A DNA stretch of 64,000 nucleotides from JAJRXG01 sp047634015 (GTDB taxonomy: Bacteria > Bacteroidota > Bacteroidia > Chitinophagales > Saprospiraceae), in assembly GCA_047634015.1 (NCBI GenBank), contig JBLIDB010000001.1, positions 38,697-102,696 on the forward strand. The letters run 5' to 3'. How positions within the stretch are numbered: the first letter of the stretch is position 1; every line of letters starts with the position of its first letter. The notes under the pieces were generated by a model. That model saw only the letters and a list, made by a program, of their open reading frames with translations, made no database searches and was not told the DNA's origin. Both the position numbers and the translations under genes were made by a program. Below, in pieces: positions 53,632-62,458 of this stretch.

Positions 53632-53671
53632 AAAAAAATAGGGTTATTGCAATAATCGCAATAACCCTATT
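53632..53671 (-). terminator. Intrinsic terminator of the exbB-exbD operon
   Basis: A perfect 14-bp stem AATAGGGTTATTGC (53637-53650) with GCAATAACCCTATT (53658-53671) and a seven-base loop. On the minus strand it is followed by a seven-T run. It lies about 20 bases past the second exbD. Confidence 0.9.
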
Positions 53672-53691
53672 CTTATTTATTTAGTTAAAGC

Positions 53692-54159
53692 CTATTCAGC
53701 TCTCTTCTTAGCGGAGTAGTTGATTTTAAATTGTCCTGCCTTACGCAGAGCAACTTTAATATCAGTTACTATACCCATGGTAGTTTCTTTATCTACTCTT
53801 AGCGAAGAAGTGATAAGACCTCTTTGCCTTTCATCAACCTTCTGCTTATGACCTTCAAGAAACAATGGAATATCATCTAAATCTGCAAACTTATCACCGA
53901 GTTGCAATCTTGGTTTTGTGCCAGCTGTTGCGCGATGCTCATCAGTAGGAATTCCTATGTAGAGATAGTTTACAAGAGATTTCTTCTCTAATTTGGTAAG
54001 TTCCGTAGCACCAGGTGTTACAACTTTTACCATAAGTGAAGATGTCCTCATAACAGTTACAACCATAAAGAAGAATAACAACATGAATATGATATCTGGC
54101 AAAGATGCTGTAGATATCGCAGGACTTGATTTACCTCTTTTCTTTTCAAATTTTGACAT
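53692..54159 (-). CDS. exbD: ExbD/TolR-family transport protein (second copy)
   Basis: 155 residues with one N-terminal membrane helix (DIIFMLLFFFMVVTVM, about residues 23-38) carrying the conserved aspartate before it, then a periplasmic domain. ExbD couples the proton channel ExbB to TonB-like transducers. It is 11 bases downstream of the first exbD. The two differ in length and in their periplasmic part, so they may form a heteromeric or substrate-specific pair, as often seen in Bacteroidota. Confidence 0.9.
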   Translation of the reverse strand: MSKFEKKRGKSSPAISTASLPDIIFMLLFFFMVVTVMRTSSLMVKVVTPGATELTKLEKKSLVNYLYIGIPTDEHRATAGTKPRLQLGDKFADLDDIPLFLEGHKQKVDERQRGLITSSLRVDKETTMGIVTDIKVALRKAGQFKINYSAKKRAE

Positions 54160-54170
54160 AATATTCGTTT

Positions 54171-54722
54171 TTATTCGTCACCAAATTTCGATGGTTCTGC
54201 TTCTGAAAGTTTCATCGGAATTACAGCTCTTACTTCCTTTTGTTGAGGGGTCGTAAGGAACTTATAGTCCTTTCCAAACTTACGTTGAGCTTCCTGATTA
54301 TGCAATGAATTGTATGCAGCCTTTACCTCATTATAAACATTGAGGTAGGTTTCATATTTCGTTCCTCTGTCATTCTTTAATGACACGATTGCATCTACAG
54401 AACTTTCAGCTAAGTCCTCTCTTCTCTCTGGGTTTAGGATAAATTCCTCAACCCCTTCTCTTAGGTCATCTATACTCAAGGGCTCTCCACGTACAAGTAA
54501 GTCGTTATTGGCATTTACCAATATAGAATATACATTGCGCGTCTTGAACTTCAATACCTCTGGCGGTTCTTCAGACCATGGTGGTAGACGTACCAACACC
54601 CCTTTATCTTCGGCTATGGTAGTCGTCACTAGGAAGAAGATTAATAGTAAGAAAGCGATATCGGCCATGGAGCCGGCATTCACCTCATTACTCATGCGAT
54701 CTTTTACGCTTTTCTTCGCCAT
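54171..54722 (-). CDS. exbD: ExbD/TolR-family transport protein (first copy)
   Basis: 183 residues. The membrane segment is DIAFLLLIFFLVTTTI with the conserved aspartate, near residues 21-36, followed by a periplasmic ExbD domain with an inserted, Lys/Arg/Glu-rich loop. The stop-start junction with the unknown gene overlaps by one base. It is the third gene of a proton-motive-force transduction operon; no tonB lies in the window. Confidence 0.9.
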   Translation of the reverse strand: MAKKSVKDRMSNEVNAGSMADIAFLLLIFFLVTTTIAEDKGVLVRLPPWSEEPPEVLKFKTRNVYSILVNANNDLLVRGEPLSIDDLREGVEEFILNPERREDLAESSVDAIVSLKNDRGTKYETYLNVYNEVKAAYNSLHNQEAQRKFGKDYKFLTTPQQKEVRAVIPMKLSEAEPSKFGDE

Positions 54723-55225
54723 TACTTAAACATATTGTAGATCTCCAACAAAAACATAGATGCTACAGCGATAAGCGCCATAATAATAGTCGTCATAAGA
54801 CTACCCTCGATGATCTTACTAATATTCTCCGTTATATCGAATTTCTGCAATGTATCTACGATTGCATTTCCTTGCTCAAGATCAGTATTCGCTGTACTAT
54901 ATAGTGCAAAGAATAATCCGATGATGACTGCTATCCCAATAAGCCCCGTAAGGGAACCTTTAAGATTCGTTAATAATTGGTAGATGCCAAAAAGCACAGC
55001 CACTAGTACGGCTATAACGATTAAGGCGATTGTTATTTTTAAACCTAAGTCAAAAAAGTCAAAAGTCTCACCATTGTTACTCTTAAGGACGGTAACAAGA
55101 TCATCTGATACACTGTAACCAGCTCCAGATAATCCGCTTAATACTGTAAATAAGTATATAGCGACAACCGAAGTTCCTAATCCAATGGCAAATAATTGAC
55201 CTTTTTTTGCTAATAATTGATACAT
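54722..55225 (-). CDS. Small polytopic membrane protein of the Exb operon, unknown function
   Basis: 167 residues with four hydrophobic segments and no recognised motif. It lies between exbB and the two exbD genes, with a one-base overlap downstream. A membrane protein of this size at this place recurs in Bacteroidota Exb operons as far as I recall, so it may be an accessory subunit of the motor. Function not known. Confidence 0.75.
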   Translation of the reverse strand: MYQLLAKKGQLFAIGLGTSVVAIYLFTVLSGLSGAGYSVSDDLVTVLKSNNGETFDFFDLGLKITIALIVIAVLVAVLFGIYQLLTNLKGSLTGLIGIAVIIGLFFALYSTANTDLEQGNAIVDTLQKFDITENISKIIEGSLMTTIIMALIAVASMFLLEIYNMFK

Positions 55226-55263
55226 ATCTTATGTATTTAGATTGTTCAATAAATAGTGGACAA

Positions 55264-55980
55264 TTATTTGAACACTTTGTTTCTTCCCATTACTTCTACT
55301 AAACCAATAGAAGCTTCTTCCATTTTTCCTACAATAGCATCTATCTTTGAAACAATGTAATTGTAAAAAATTTGAAGGATAATCGCTGCTACAAGACCGA
55401 AAACTGTGGTCAATAGGGCTATCTTAATACCACCTGCAACAACTGATGGAGATATATCTCCCACTGTTTCGATCGTATCAAAGGCCTCAATCATACCAAG
55501 TACCGTACCCATAAATCCGAGCATCGGGGCAATGGCAATAAATAGAGAGATCCATACGAGCCCTCTTTCGAGAAGTCCCATTTGTACTGAACCATAAGAC
55601 ACGATTGCCTTTTCGACCGCTTCAGGTCCATCTCCTGCATTTCGCAATCCTTCATAAAGAACAGTTGCGGTTGGTCCAGGAGTTGACTTTGCTACTTCCA
55701 TAGCTCCACTTACATCACCTGAAGCAAGATGCTCATCAATACTTCCTAATAGTTTGTCTGTGTTGGTTGTCGCGATGTTGAGAGTAATAATTCGCTCAAT
55801 ACAAAATGCTAATCCTAAGATCAAACAAATAAGTACGAGGCTCATAAATACCCAACCTCCTTCAATAAATTTTTCTTTTAAAGCTTGGAATCCCGTGGCT
55901 TCACTTTGGGCCATTGCATTTACAGCACCAAAGAATGATGTTGCCACAAAAACGGTTGCCAGTGCTATGATTTTTCGCAT
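55264..55980 (-). CDS. exbB: MotA/TolQ/ExbB proton channel protein
   Basis: 238 residues. A signal-like N-terminal helix is followed by three membrane helices with the ExbB pattern: GGWVFMSLVLICLILGLAFC near residues 31-50, then IAPMLGFMGTVLGMIEAFD and GIKIALLTTVFGLVAAII, which carry the proton-path residues. It is the first gene of the four-gene operon with the unknown membrane protein and two exbD genes, powering outer-membrane receptors such as that at 3.4 kb. Confidence 0.93.
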   Translation of the reverse strand: MRKIIALATVFVATSFFGAVNAMAQSEATGFQALKEKFIEGGWVFMSLVLICLILGLAFCIERIITLNIATTNTDKLLGSIDEHLASGDVSGAMEVAKSTPGPTATVLYEGLRNAGDGPEAVEKAIVSYGSVQMGLLERGLVWISLFIAIAPMLGFMGTVLGMIEAFDTIETVGDISPSVVAGGIKIALLTTVFGLVAAIILQIFYNYIVSKIDAIVGKMEEASIGLVEVMGRNKVFK

Positions 55981-56275
55981 GGTCAGTTAATTTAATCAAG
56001 TTAATAGTTAATAAAAGTCTTCATTTCGAGCTAAAAATAGAAAGTTTTACGAAAGATGAAGAAAGGAGGAAACTATTTTTTAGAAGTACCTTTCTTCCAT
56101 ACATAAATCATTCTAAATGCCAAAACTTTAAGCTTTAATTTTCTTTAAAATATAGCCAACAATGTCGGTATTTAGGTAGATGCCTTCAATTAAAGAATGG
56201 TTGTGTGGCATTATGACTTATGACATTAAATACATTCTTAATATGTTAAATTTAATTTCTAACGAGTGGTTTCTG

Positions 56276-56908
56276 CTACTTTCTTCCGAAATCTGCTGGT
56301 ATCTCTCCCCAAGAAGAAGTTTCCCATTTTAGAATTGGATTTTGCCACTCATTCGTTTGGACCCATTTTACAGCTCTATCTAACATCTTATATGAATCCT
56401 TATTGATGTCTTTTCGGATCAATGTTGTCTTGGTTTTTCTGTTTCGAAGCCAAGCGATTGCTGTACGTGAATCGGAATAAATAGGAATATCATTCATGCC
56501 TTGTTGCTGGAGCCAAGAAATCCCGTGAACTAAAGCGAGAAATTCGCCCACGTTATTAGTGGAGTATATGAAAGGGCCTTTGTGAAATACCGGTGTCTTA
56601 TCATTCGTCCATACACCGCGATATTCCATAGTTCCCGGACTTCCACTGCAAGCAGCATCTACAGATAGGCTATTTTTAATAATATTCGCCGAAGATACGC
56701 TTGGCTTGGAGGATTTTAGCTTCGCTTGTCCATAGTGACTATTATAATCTTGTCCATAGGCGGCTTCTGCTTCTGTAAGATTATTGAAGGATTTATACTT
56801 AGCTGCGGGATACCCATTAATCTGTAATTGACATTCCTTCCAAGAAGAATAAACGCCAGGAGTCATCCCTTGCCAAACAACATAGTATTTTTGTTTTTTC
56901 TTTGCCAT
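56276..56908 (-). CDS. rnhA: Ribonuclease HI with N-terminal hybrid-binding domain
   Basis: 210 residues. The N-terminal ~50 residues are the viroplasmin/HBD fold (KYYVVWQGMTPGVYSSW), which binds RNA/DNA hybrids. The RNase H domain carries the catalytic carboxylates D84 (SVDAACSGSPG), E122 (NNVGEFLALVHG), D146 (IYSDSRTA) and D206 (PADFGRK). It removes RNA from hybrids. This two-domain type is common in Bacteroidota and in eukaryotic RNase H1. It is divergent from tatD with a gap of 26 bases. Confidence 0.94.
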   Translation of the reverse strand: MAKKKQKYYVVWQGMTPGVYSSWKECQLQINGYPAAKYKSFNNLTEAEAAYGQDYNSHYGQAKLKSSKPSVSSANIIKNSLSVDAACSGSPGTMEYRGVWTNDKTPVFHKGPFIYSTNNVGEFLALVHGISWLQQQGMNDIPIYSDSRTAIAWLRNRKTKTTLIRKDINKDSYKMLDRAVKWVQTNEWQNPILKWETSSWGEIPADFGRK

Positions 56909-56934
56909 CTGTTTTTCAATAAAGTAGGATCATT

Positions 56935-57702
56935 ATGTTTATCGATACCCATGCCCATATATACACGGATGCTTTCCAAGATGAATATGCAGAAATTGTT
57001 GAACGCGCACGGGAAGCGAATGTCAACAGGATTCTGATGCCAAATATAGATGCCAAATCTATGAAAGATGTCATGGATCTTCACAAGATGTATCCTGATG
57101 CTTGTTTTCCTATGGTCGGTTTACATCCGTGTTCTGTAAATGAAAGCTTTGAAGAGGAATTAGACAAGCTTGCGGAATATCTGAGCAAAAAGGAGATCAT
57201 CGCAGTAGGTGAAATCGGTATAGATCTCTATTGGGATAAAACATTCGAGAAGGAGCAAACTCTAGCATTTAGGATTCAGATTCAATGGGCGAAGAAATAT
57301 GATCTGCCGATTGTAATACATAGCAGAAGCTCTATTGATAAGACAATTGAGATTGTCAGAAAGGAACAAGATGGCAGCCTTAGGGGCGTTTTTCACTGTT
57401 TTTCTGAAGGAATAAAAGAAGCAAAAGAGATAATGGATGTAGGGTTTTATATGGGAATAGGCGGAGTTAGTACATTTAAGAAGACACAAGATCTTCGGGA
57501 TACGATCGCAAAAATCCCTTTAGATCATATTTTATTAGAAACGGATGCACCTTATCTAACACCCATGCCATATCGCGGTAAACGTAATGAGAGTAGCTAT
57601 ATACCCTATATCGCGGATACAGTCGCTAAGGTTAAAAAATTGTCTATAGAAGAAATAGCTGAAAAGACAACTGCAAATGCTGAAGCATTATTCAGATTGT
57701 AG
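56935..57702 (+). CDS. TatD-family metal-dependent DNase/hydrolase
   Basis: 255 residues, a TIM-barrel metallohydrolase. Metal ligands are H6 and H8 (FIDTHAHIY), the glutamate in AVGEIGIDLYW, the histidine in IVIHSRSS, HCFSEG and the aspartate in LLETDAPYLTP. TatD proteins are 3'-5' exonucleases in DNA repair or D-aminoacyl-tRNA deacylase-like; the true substrate differs between paralogues. The -7 box of the following tRNA gene begins four bases past its stop. Confidence 0.93.
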   Translation: MFIDTHAHIYTDAFQDEYAEIVERAREANVNRILMPNIDAKSMKDVMDLHKMYPDACFPMVGLHPCSVNESFEEELDKLAEYLSKKEIIAVGEIGIDLYWDKTFEKEQTLAFRIQIQWAKKYDLPIVIHSRSSIDKTIEIVRKEQDGSLRGVFHCFSEGIKEAKEIMDVGFYMGIGGVSTFKKTQDLRDTIAKIPLDHILLETDAPYLTPMPYRGKRNESSYIPYIADTVAKVKKLSIEEIAEKTTANAEALFRL

Positions 57703-57705
57703 TAT

Positions 57706-57713
57706 TACTTTTG
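57706..57713 (+). promoter_or_regulatory. Promoter -7 box of tRNA-Ser
   Basis: TACTTTTG, matching TAnnTTTG, lies between tatD and the tRNA with 12 bases to the first tRNA base. No clear -33 box is present. Confidence 0.55.
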
Positions 57714-57725
57714 CGCGACCTTTTA

Positions 57726-57812
57726 GGAGAGGTGTCCGAGTGGCTTAAGGAGCACGCTTGGAAAGCGTGTGTGCGGGTGACTGTACCGAGGGTTCGAATC
57801 CCTCTCTCTCCG
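57726..57812 (+). tRNA. tRNA-Ser, anticodon GGA
   Basis: The acceptor stem is GGAGAGG with TCTCTCC. The anticodon arm is CACGC-TTGGAAA-GCGTG with GGA in the centre. A long class II variable arm and the T arm GAGGG-TTCGAAT-CCCTC follow. The discriminator is G, as expected for serine, and CCA is not encoded. It reads UCC and UCU codons. Confidence 0.95.
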
Positions 57813-57818
57813 CCTTCG

Positions 57819-57865
57819 CTCGCCATTATTTCGATATTAATTAGAAGTAATGGCGAGTTTTCTTT
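57819..57865 (+). terminator. Intrinsic terminator of tRNA-Ser
   Basis: A perfect 10-bp stem CTCGCCATTA (57819-57828) with TAATGGCGAG (57848-57857), followed by TTTTCTTT. It begins seven bases after the tRNA. Confidence 0.8.
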
Positions 57866-58019
57866 ATACATAAGCTATATATCCTAAATATTCTGAGTTT
57901 GCCTATTGATATTAGGTTTTACATTATGGAAATGTAATTGATCTGTGTAGCCAATTCTCATACACTCTCGTTTTTACGAAACACCTATCTTGAGCTTTCG
58001 AATTTTAGCTAGTTGAAGT

Positions 58020-59600
58020 ATGGAGAACGAAGAAATTAGAGAAGACCTAAAGGAGCTTATAGAACGCAAGCAATTTCTGTATGATGAAAATCGACCCAAA
58101 GCGGTGGAAAGTAGGCGTAAGAAAGGTAGAAGAACGGCGCGTGAAAATATAGCGGACTTATGCAATGACGATTCATTTTTAGAGATTGGCTCTCTCATTG
58201 TAGCTGGTCAACGAGGCCGGCTTACACAACAAGAGTTAATAGAACATACTCCTGCCGATGGTTTGATTACAGGAATTGGAAATGTCAATCAAGAATTATT
58301 CGAAGAGGAAGTATCGAAGTGTATCATTTTGAGCTATGATTATACAGTCTTGGCTGGAACTCAAGGAGGCTTCAATCATAAGAAGACAGATCGCATGATG
58401 ACGATCGCAAAAAAAACTCAAAGACCTGTTGTTTTTTTTGTAGAAGGGGGAGGTGGTAGACCTGGAGATGTAGATTTTGATGCTATATCCAATGGGGGAC
58501 TTGATATAATGACCTTCGTAGAGTATGCTCGATTGAGTGGCATGGTTCCTCGAATAGCAATCGTATCGGGGTATTGCTTTGCGGGAAATGCCGCTATTGC
58601 GGGATGTTCAGATGTGATTATAGCTACCAAAGATTCTAATATTGGGATGGGCGGGCCAGCTATGATTGAAGGAGGAGGATTAGGGAAATTTCACCCCAAG
58701 GAGATAGGGCCAGTATCAATTCAGTCTCCAAATGGAGTAATAGATATAGTTGTTGAAGATGAAGAAGAGGCGGTAATAAGTGCGAAGAAATACCTTTCAT
58801 ATTTTCAAGGAATAACAGAGTATTGGGATTGCGAAGATCAATTGGCATTGCGTAATGGTGTTCCTGAGAATAGAAAGTTTGGATATGATGTTCGCAAGAT
58901 TATTAGAATCATGGCGGATTCTGAAAGCGTACTTGAGCTACGTCAGATGTTTGCACCCAATTTATTGACAGCTTTTATAAGGGTTGAAGGTAGACCACTT
59001 GGACTGATAGCCAATAGTACAAGGCACTTAGGAGGGGCTATTGACGGCCCTGCTGCTGATAAGGCATCTCGATTTATGCAATTATGTGATGCGTTTAATA
59101 TCCCTATACTTTCTTTATGTGACGCTCCAGGGTTTATGGTTGGCCCTGATTGCGAGGCGGATGCTATGGTACGACATGCATCAAGAATGTTTGTAGTTGG
59201 AGCGTCACTAAATGTTCCTATCCTCACGGTAGTCTTGCGCAAAGCGTATGGCCTTGGAGCGATGGCAATGTCAGGTGGAAGTCTTCATGAATCCGTATTT
59301 ACGGTTTCTTGGCCTACGGGCGAATTTGGCCCTATGGGATTGGAAGGTGCAGTAAAGCTTGGATTTAAAAAGGAATTAGAAGCAGTTGAGGATCTTAAAG
59401 AAAGAGAAGCACTTTATGAATCTCTTGTGCAAGCATCTTATGATCGGGGTAAAGCCATCGCCGCTGCAAGTAAATTAGAATTTGATGAAGTGATAGATCC
59501 TCAAGATACGCGTAAGTGGATTTCCACAGCCTTGGAATCATTGGCTGTGAATCAAGATAGATCAGAAAGGAGGAACCATAGATTCATTGATACTTGGTAG
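58020..59600 (+). CDS. Acyl-CoA carboxylase, carboxyltransferase subunit
   Basis: 526 residues of the crotonase-like carboxyltransferase family (PccB/MccB). The N-terminal half has TVLAGTQGGFNHKKTDRMM and the GGGGRPGDVDFD segment; the C-terminal half has the oxyanion-hole strand near LCDAPGFMVGPDCEADA and GLGAMAMSGG. It moves carboxylate from biotin to acetyl-, propionyl- or a related CoA. The biotin-carboxylase/carrier subunit is not next to it, so acyl specificity is not determined. It stands alone between a tRNA and small envelope genes. Confidence 0.9.
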   Translation: MENEEIREDLKELIERKQFLYDENRPKAVESRRKKGRRTARENIADLCNDDSFLEIGSLIVAGQRGRLTQQELIEHTPADGLITGIGNVNQELFEEEVSKCIILSYDYTVLAGTQGGFNHKKTDRMMTIAKKTQRPVVFFVEGGGGRPGDVDFDAISNGGLDIMTFVEYARLSGMVPRIAIVSGYCFAGNAAIAGCSDVIIATKDSNIGMGGPAMIEGGGLGKFHPKEIGPVSIQSPNGVIDIVVEDEEEAVISAKKYLSYFQGITEYWDCEDQLALRNGVPENRKFGYDVRKIIRIMADSESVLELRQMFAPNLLTAFIRVEGRPLGLIANSTRHLGGAIDGPAADKASRFMQLCDAFNIPILSLCDAPGFMVGPDCEADAMVRHASRMFVVGASLNVPILTVVLRKAYGLGAMAMSGGSLHESVFTVSWPTGEFGPMGLEGAVKLGFKKELEAVEDLKEREALYESLVQASYDRGKAIAAASKLEFDEVIDPQDTRKWISTALESLAVNQDRSERRNHRFIDTW

Positions 59601-59604
59601 TAGT

Positions 59605-60105
59605 TTACTGAGGAATATTGAGGTAGTTTCCCCAGACCCAACCTTCTAACTCGTTGTACTGGATGCGGCACCACTTGCCATTTGCACCATCCAGATAGTA
59701 CTCTATATCATCATAAGATAGGATACTAACACGACTCTTATTGGGTATTTTCATTATGATAGTAGAAGACAGATTTGGCTCCGATCGCATATTCAAAGAT
59801 TCCGTTTTGGTTGCGATATAGGCCTTGTTAAAACCATCATCATGTCGACAATCTTCCAAGGCTGCTTGTAAGCTAAATATAGTTGAGTCTTGTCCTTCGA
59901 CTAATGCTATGAGCTCTTTTTTGCTCATGTTTTTTGAAAGTGAAGGATCCGGTTTTGTCTTTTGCCAAATGTTCTTTATTACTTCGGCAGGGGATTTTTT
60001 CTGAATCAATGAAGTTAGCAGGAGGGTTATAATGAGTCCGAATACTATGAAACTAACCCAAGTCCAGATCGGAGATCGAGATTTGTACTTGTTTTTTCTT
60101 CTCAC
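59605..60105 (-). CDS. Membrane-anchored SH3-domain protein
   Basis: 166 residues starting with GTG (its first base overlaps the stop of the upstream gene). After a basic stretch there is one membrane helix (WVSFIVFGLIITLLLTSL, residues 16-33), a linker rich in Lys and Ser, and a C-terminal bacterial SH3 domain (YIATKTESLNMRSEPNLSST, GWVWGNYL). SH3 domains of this sort often bind peptidoglycan in the periplasm. Coupled to the lipoprotein gene upstream; function unknown. Confidence 0.75.
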   Translation of the reverse strand: MRRKNKYKSRSPIWTWVSFIVFGLIITLLLTSLIQKKSPAEVIKNIWQKTKPDPSLSKNMSKKELIALVEGQDSTIFSLQAALEDCRHDDGFNKAYIATKTESLNMRSEPNLSSTIIMKIPNKSRVSILSYDDIEYYLDGANGKWCRIQYNELEGWVWGNYLNIPQ

Positions 60106-60581
60106 TATTTTACGGAATTGTACATTATTTCTATCTGATCCAAAGTATAGGTAGTAGTAAGCCCTGCTTGCATAACGAATTGCTTTTCACCTCTTACTTT
60201 AACATGCCTAAAATCATAATTGATATAGTTCTCATCAATCACTTTTTTATAAATGAATCCATCTTCCTCTCTTGTAATCATACTATCGTAAAAGGCAGAA
60301 TTCTCTATTTCTTCTACTAATCTGTCAGTAATTGTACTTGCGTTAAGAGAAGAAGCTTCTGTTTCGAAGATTTGAAGATTATATCCAGCACTATCTCTGA
60401 CGGTAACATCCTTCATAATAAAAAGGTCATTAGATATCACTATCGCTCCTTCTGGTGCATTGATCTTTAAGGAAAGTCCTTCTGAAAGCAAATCTAAAGG
60501 GACCAACTTTACGCTCTCCTTTTCGCAAGAACTAAGCACAAATGCAAATAAGACGAAAAGGGCAAATTGAATTAATCTCAT
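60105..60581 (-). CDS. Small lipoprotein of unknown function
   Basis: 158 residues with signal peptide and lipobox LSSC (MRLIQFALFVLFAFVLSSC). The mature part shows conserved-looking segments EGLSLKINAPEGAIV, VTVRDSAGYNLQIF and TTTYTLDQIEIMY but no family that I recognise. It heads a two-gene unit with the SH3 protein, with a -7 box 19 bases before the ATG. Confidence 0.7.
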   Translation of the reverse strand: MRLIQFALFVLFAFVLSSCEKESVKLVPLDLLSEGLSLKINAPEGAIVISNDLFIMKDVTVRDSAGYNLQIFETEASSLNASTITDRLVEEIENSAFYDSMITREEDGFIYKKVIDENYINYDFRHVKVRGEKQFVMQAGLTTTYTLDQIEIMYNSVK

Positions 60582-60600
60582 AATGTTGGTTTAATAAACG

Positions 60601-60608
60601 CAAATATA
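60601..60608 (-). promoter_or_regulatory. Promoter -7 box of the lipoprotein/SH3 pair
   Basis: The minus strand reads TATATTTG, 19 bases before the ATG at 60581. No -33 box is clear. Confidence 0.5.
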
Positions 60609-60661
60609 GAATACATAGTCAGCATCTCATTATCAGATGCCATAGTATGAATTCAATAAAT

Positions 60662-60695
60662 AAAAAAAGGCTCACTTGAATCACAAATGAGCCTT
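60662..60695 (-). terminator. Intrinsic terminator of the BON-LysM gene
   Basis: AAGGCTCA (60667-60674) and TGAGCCTT (60688-60695) form an 8-bp stem. On the minus strand the stem is followed by a T-run, 20 bases past the stop of the gene. Confidence 0.8.
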
Positions 60696-60717
60696 ATAAT
60701 TTTTGATCTGCTCTAAA

Positions 60718-61170
60718 TTAAAGAGCTGGTATTCTTAAGATCTGACCAGGATATATTTTATCCGGATGCGAGAGCATAGGTTTGTTTGCTTCAAAAATTG
60801 CACTGTATTTCATAGGATCGCCGTAAACTTCCTTAGCAATCTTGCTTAAGCTGTCTCCGCTCTCTACTTCATGAAATATAGACTCTGGTTCAGGATTATT
60901 AACATGGATATTGTCTGCGACTGCTCCAATTCCTTCGACATTACCAAGTGCTAAGATAATCTTTTCTCGATCTGCATTTGTATTTGTTGAACCACTCACG
61001 ATTACTTGCTCAGCAAGATCGATATTTAAACCATTTACAGGAATACCTAAATTGGCTACTGCATCTTGCAATGCTTTAATTTTTGCTTGCTCTTCTGAAA
61101 GTTGAGATGCTGATTCTTTTTTCTTGAAAATCTTTGATCCAGCACTTTTGATAAATGAAAATAAACCCAT
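60718..61170 (-). CDS. BON and LysM domain protein, Kbp/YgaU-like
   Basis: 150 residues. After a short basic N-terminus and a helix there is a BON domain (NGLNIDLAEQVIVSGST, VEGIGAVADNIHV) and a C-terminal LysM domain (HEVESGDSLSKIAKEVYGDP, KIYPGQILRIPAL). This is the layout of the E. coli potassium-binding protein Kbp (YgaU). No signal peptide is seen, so it may be cytosolic, as is Kbp. It is monocistronic with its own terminator. Confidence 0.88.
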   Translation of the reverse strand: MGLFSFIKSAGSKIFKKKESASQLSEEQAKIKALQDAVANLGIPVNGLNIDLAEQVIVSGSTNTNADREKIILALGNVEGIGAVADNIHVNNPEPESIFHEVESGDSLSKIAKEVYGDPMKYSAIFEANKPMLSHPDKIYPGQILRIPAL

Positions 61171-61284
61171 TTGATTCGTAATGTTTAATTTTTATAAAAT
61201 TTGAGCCTTGTACTTGAAGTAGATTTAGGAAGTTAAACCCTTTTCAAGGAGCATATCTTTAACAGTGGGAATGTGAAAAATAGT

Positions 61285-61794
61285 TCACTCCGATAGCGGT
61301 AAACTTACAGATAGTTTGTCCCAAGATAGTTTTAACTGATCTTCTATGATGGCGATAGCCATTAGTTCCTCAGCCTCATCTTTAAGAACAGGGATGACTT
61401 TAACCCTTAATGCATCTTTACTTGCGTCATATTTGAAATGGCCCCACTGATCAGCAACGGTATTGAATATTATTGTCCACACTTGCTCATCAGGGATACT
61501 AAATAGACTATAAGTACCTGCCGGAAGAGATTGGTCTTTTATTTTTAGATCCCTGTCAATCGTAATTTTAGTGGCACTATTGGCACCTGTTCGCCATACC
61601 TGACCAAAAGGCACGAGATCTCCCCAGATCTGCCGACCTCTTTTAGAAGGTGCATTATAATTGATCTCTATCTTCGTTTCACCAATTTGACTATTGATGG
61701 TTACTGGAGGGCTTAATGGTTTTTTATCCTGTGCATTAAGAGAGACACTTAAACATAGTATCGATAGGCAAACTACAACTCCGCAATATTTCAT
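61285..61794 (-). CDS. Exported DUF2911 protein
   Basis: 169 residues with a signal peptide (cleaved near LNAQD). DUF2911 features: IGETKIEINYNAPSKRGRQI, GQVWRTGANSATKIT, PAGTYSLFSIP and the KLSWDKLSVSLPL ending. The family occurs in Bacteroidota and some other phyla, and is a secreted beta-rich domain of unknown function. Confidence 0.88.
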   Translation of the reverse strand: MKYCGVVVCLSILCLSVSLNAQDKKPLSPPVTINSQIGETKIEINYNAPSKRGRQIWGDLVPFGQVWRTGANSATKITIDRDLKIKDQSLPAGTYSLFSIPDEQVWTIIFNTVADQWGHFKYDASKDALRVKVIPVLKDEAEELMAIAIIEDQLKLSWDKLSVSLPLSE

Positions 61795-61890
61795 ATTCTC
61801 TTTATCTTAACGCTTATGTGAATTAATATATAGTGAGAACATAACGACGGATGCAAACTAAGATGCCTTAGCATAATGTTAAATGTTTTC

Positions 61891-62427
61891 TCAGGTAAGT
61901 ATCTTATACTTAACAAAGGACACATTGTTCTCATACTCTTGCTTTGATAGCTCATCTAACCTTACGTTGCCTTTAAAATCCCCCAACATTGGAATTCCTG
62001 TATTTAAGGTAATTGGGCAGATTCTTAAATGCAATTCATCAATGAGCCCCTGCTTTATTAGAGCCCCTGCAAGTTTTCCACCACCACAAAGCAAAATTGG
62101 CTTCCCTTCATAAGATTTTAATAATCTAATATGTCCCAGAGAATCAGAGGTGATGATTTTTAAATTTTCGTCTGTTGGTTGGAATGATAAAGATTCCGAA
62201 TAAACATAGTTGCGCATAAAGGGGTATAACGAAACTCCTTCCTCTAACCCCTGGCGATAACCAAATTCATAGGTGTTTTTGCCCATGATCACCGTGTCGT
62301 AAGACAATAACTCTTCGACATAATCTTCAATATGTGGGCCTTCTCTTGGAAACATTTCAATATTTCCATCAGGGTCCGCAATAAAATTATCCAAGGATGT
62401 TGCCACGGCATAGATTAGGTTTCTCAT
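61891..62427 (-). CDS. RibD C-terminal/dihydrofolate-reductase-like reductase
   Basis: 178 residues with the RibD_C/DHFR-like fold. The opening is VATSLDNFIADPDGNIEMFP, then DTVIMGKNTYEFG and the NADPH-binding GKPILLCGGGKLAGALI. It lacks the RibD deaminase domain. Such proteins are reductases of unknown substrate and are often of the YyaP/YwjB type. A divergent neighbour starts 31 bases away. Confidence 0.87.
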   Translation of the reverse strand: MRNLIYAVATSLDNFIADPDGNIEMFPREGPHIEDYVEELLSYDTVIMGKNTYEFGYRQGLEEGVSLYPFMRNYVYSESLSFQPTDENLKIITSDSLGHIRLLKSYEGKPILLCGGGKLAGALIKQGLIDELHLRICPITLNTGIPMLGDFKGNVRLDELSKQEYENNVSFVKYKILT

Positions 62428-62458
62428 ACTACACTTATCTTGCTTAAAATTTATTTAA

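Noticed and set aside
56058..56097. 9-bp inverted repeat GAAGAAAGG/CCTTTCTTC upstream of exbB
   Set aside because: The arms are purine/pyrimidine-biased and 22 bases apart with no T-run; it could be a leader structure but chance is likely in this AT-rich gap.
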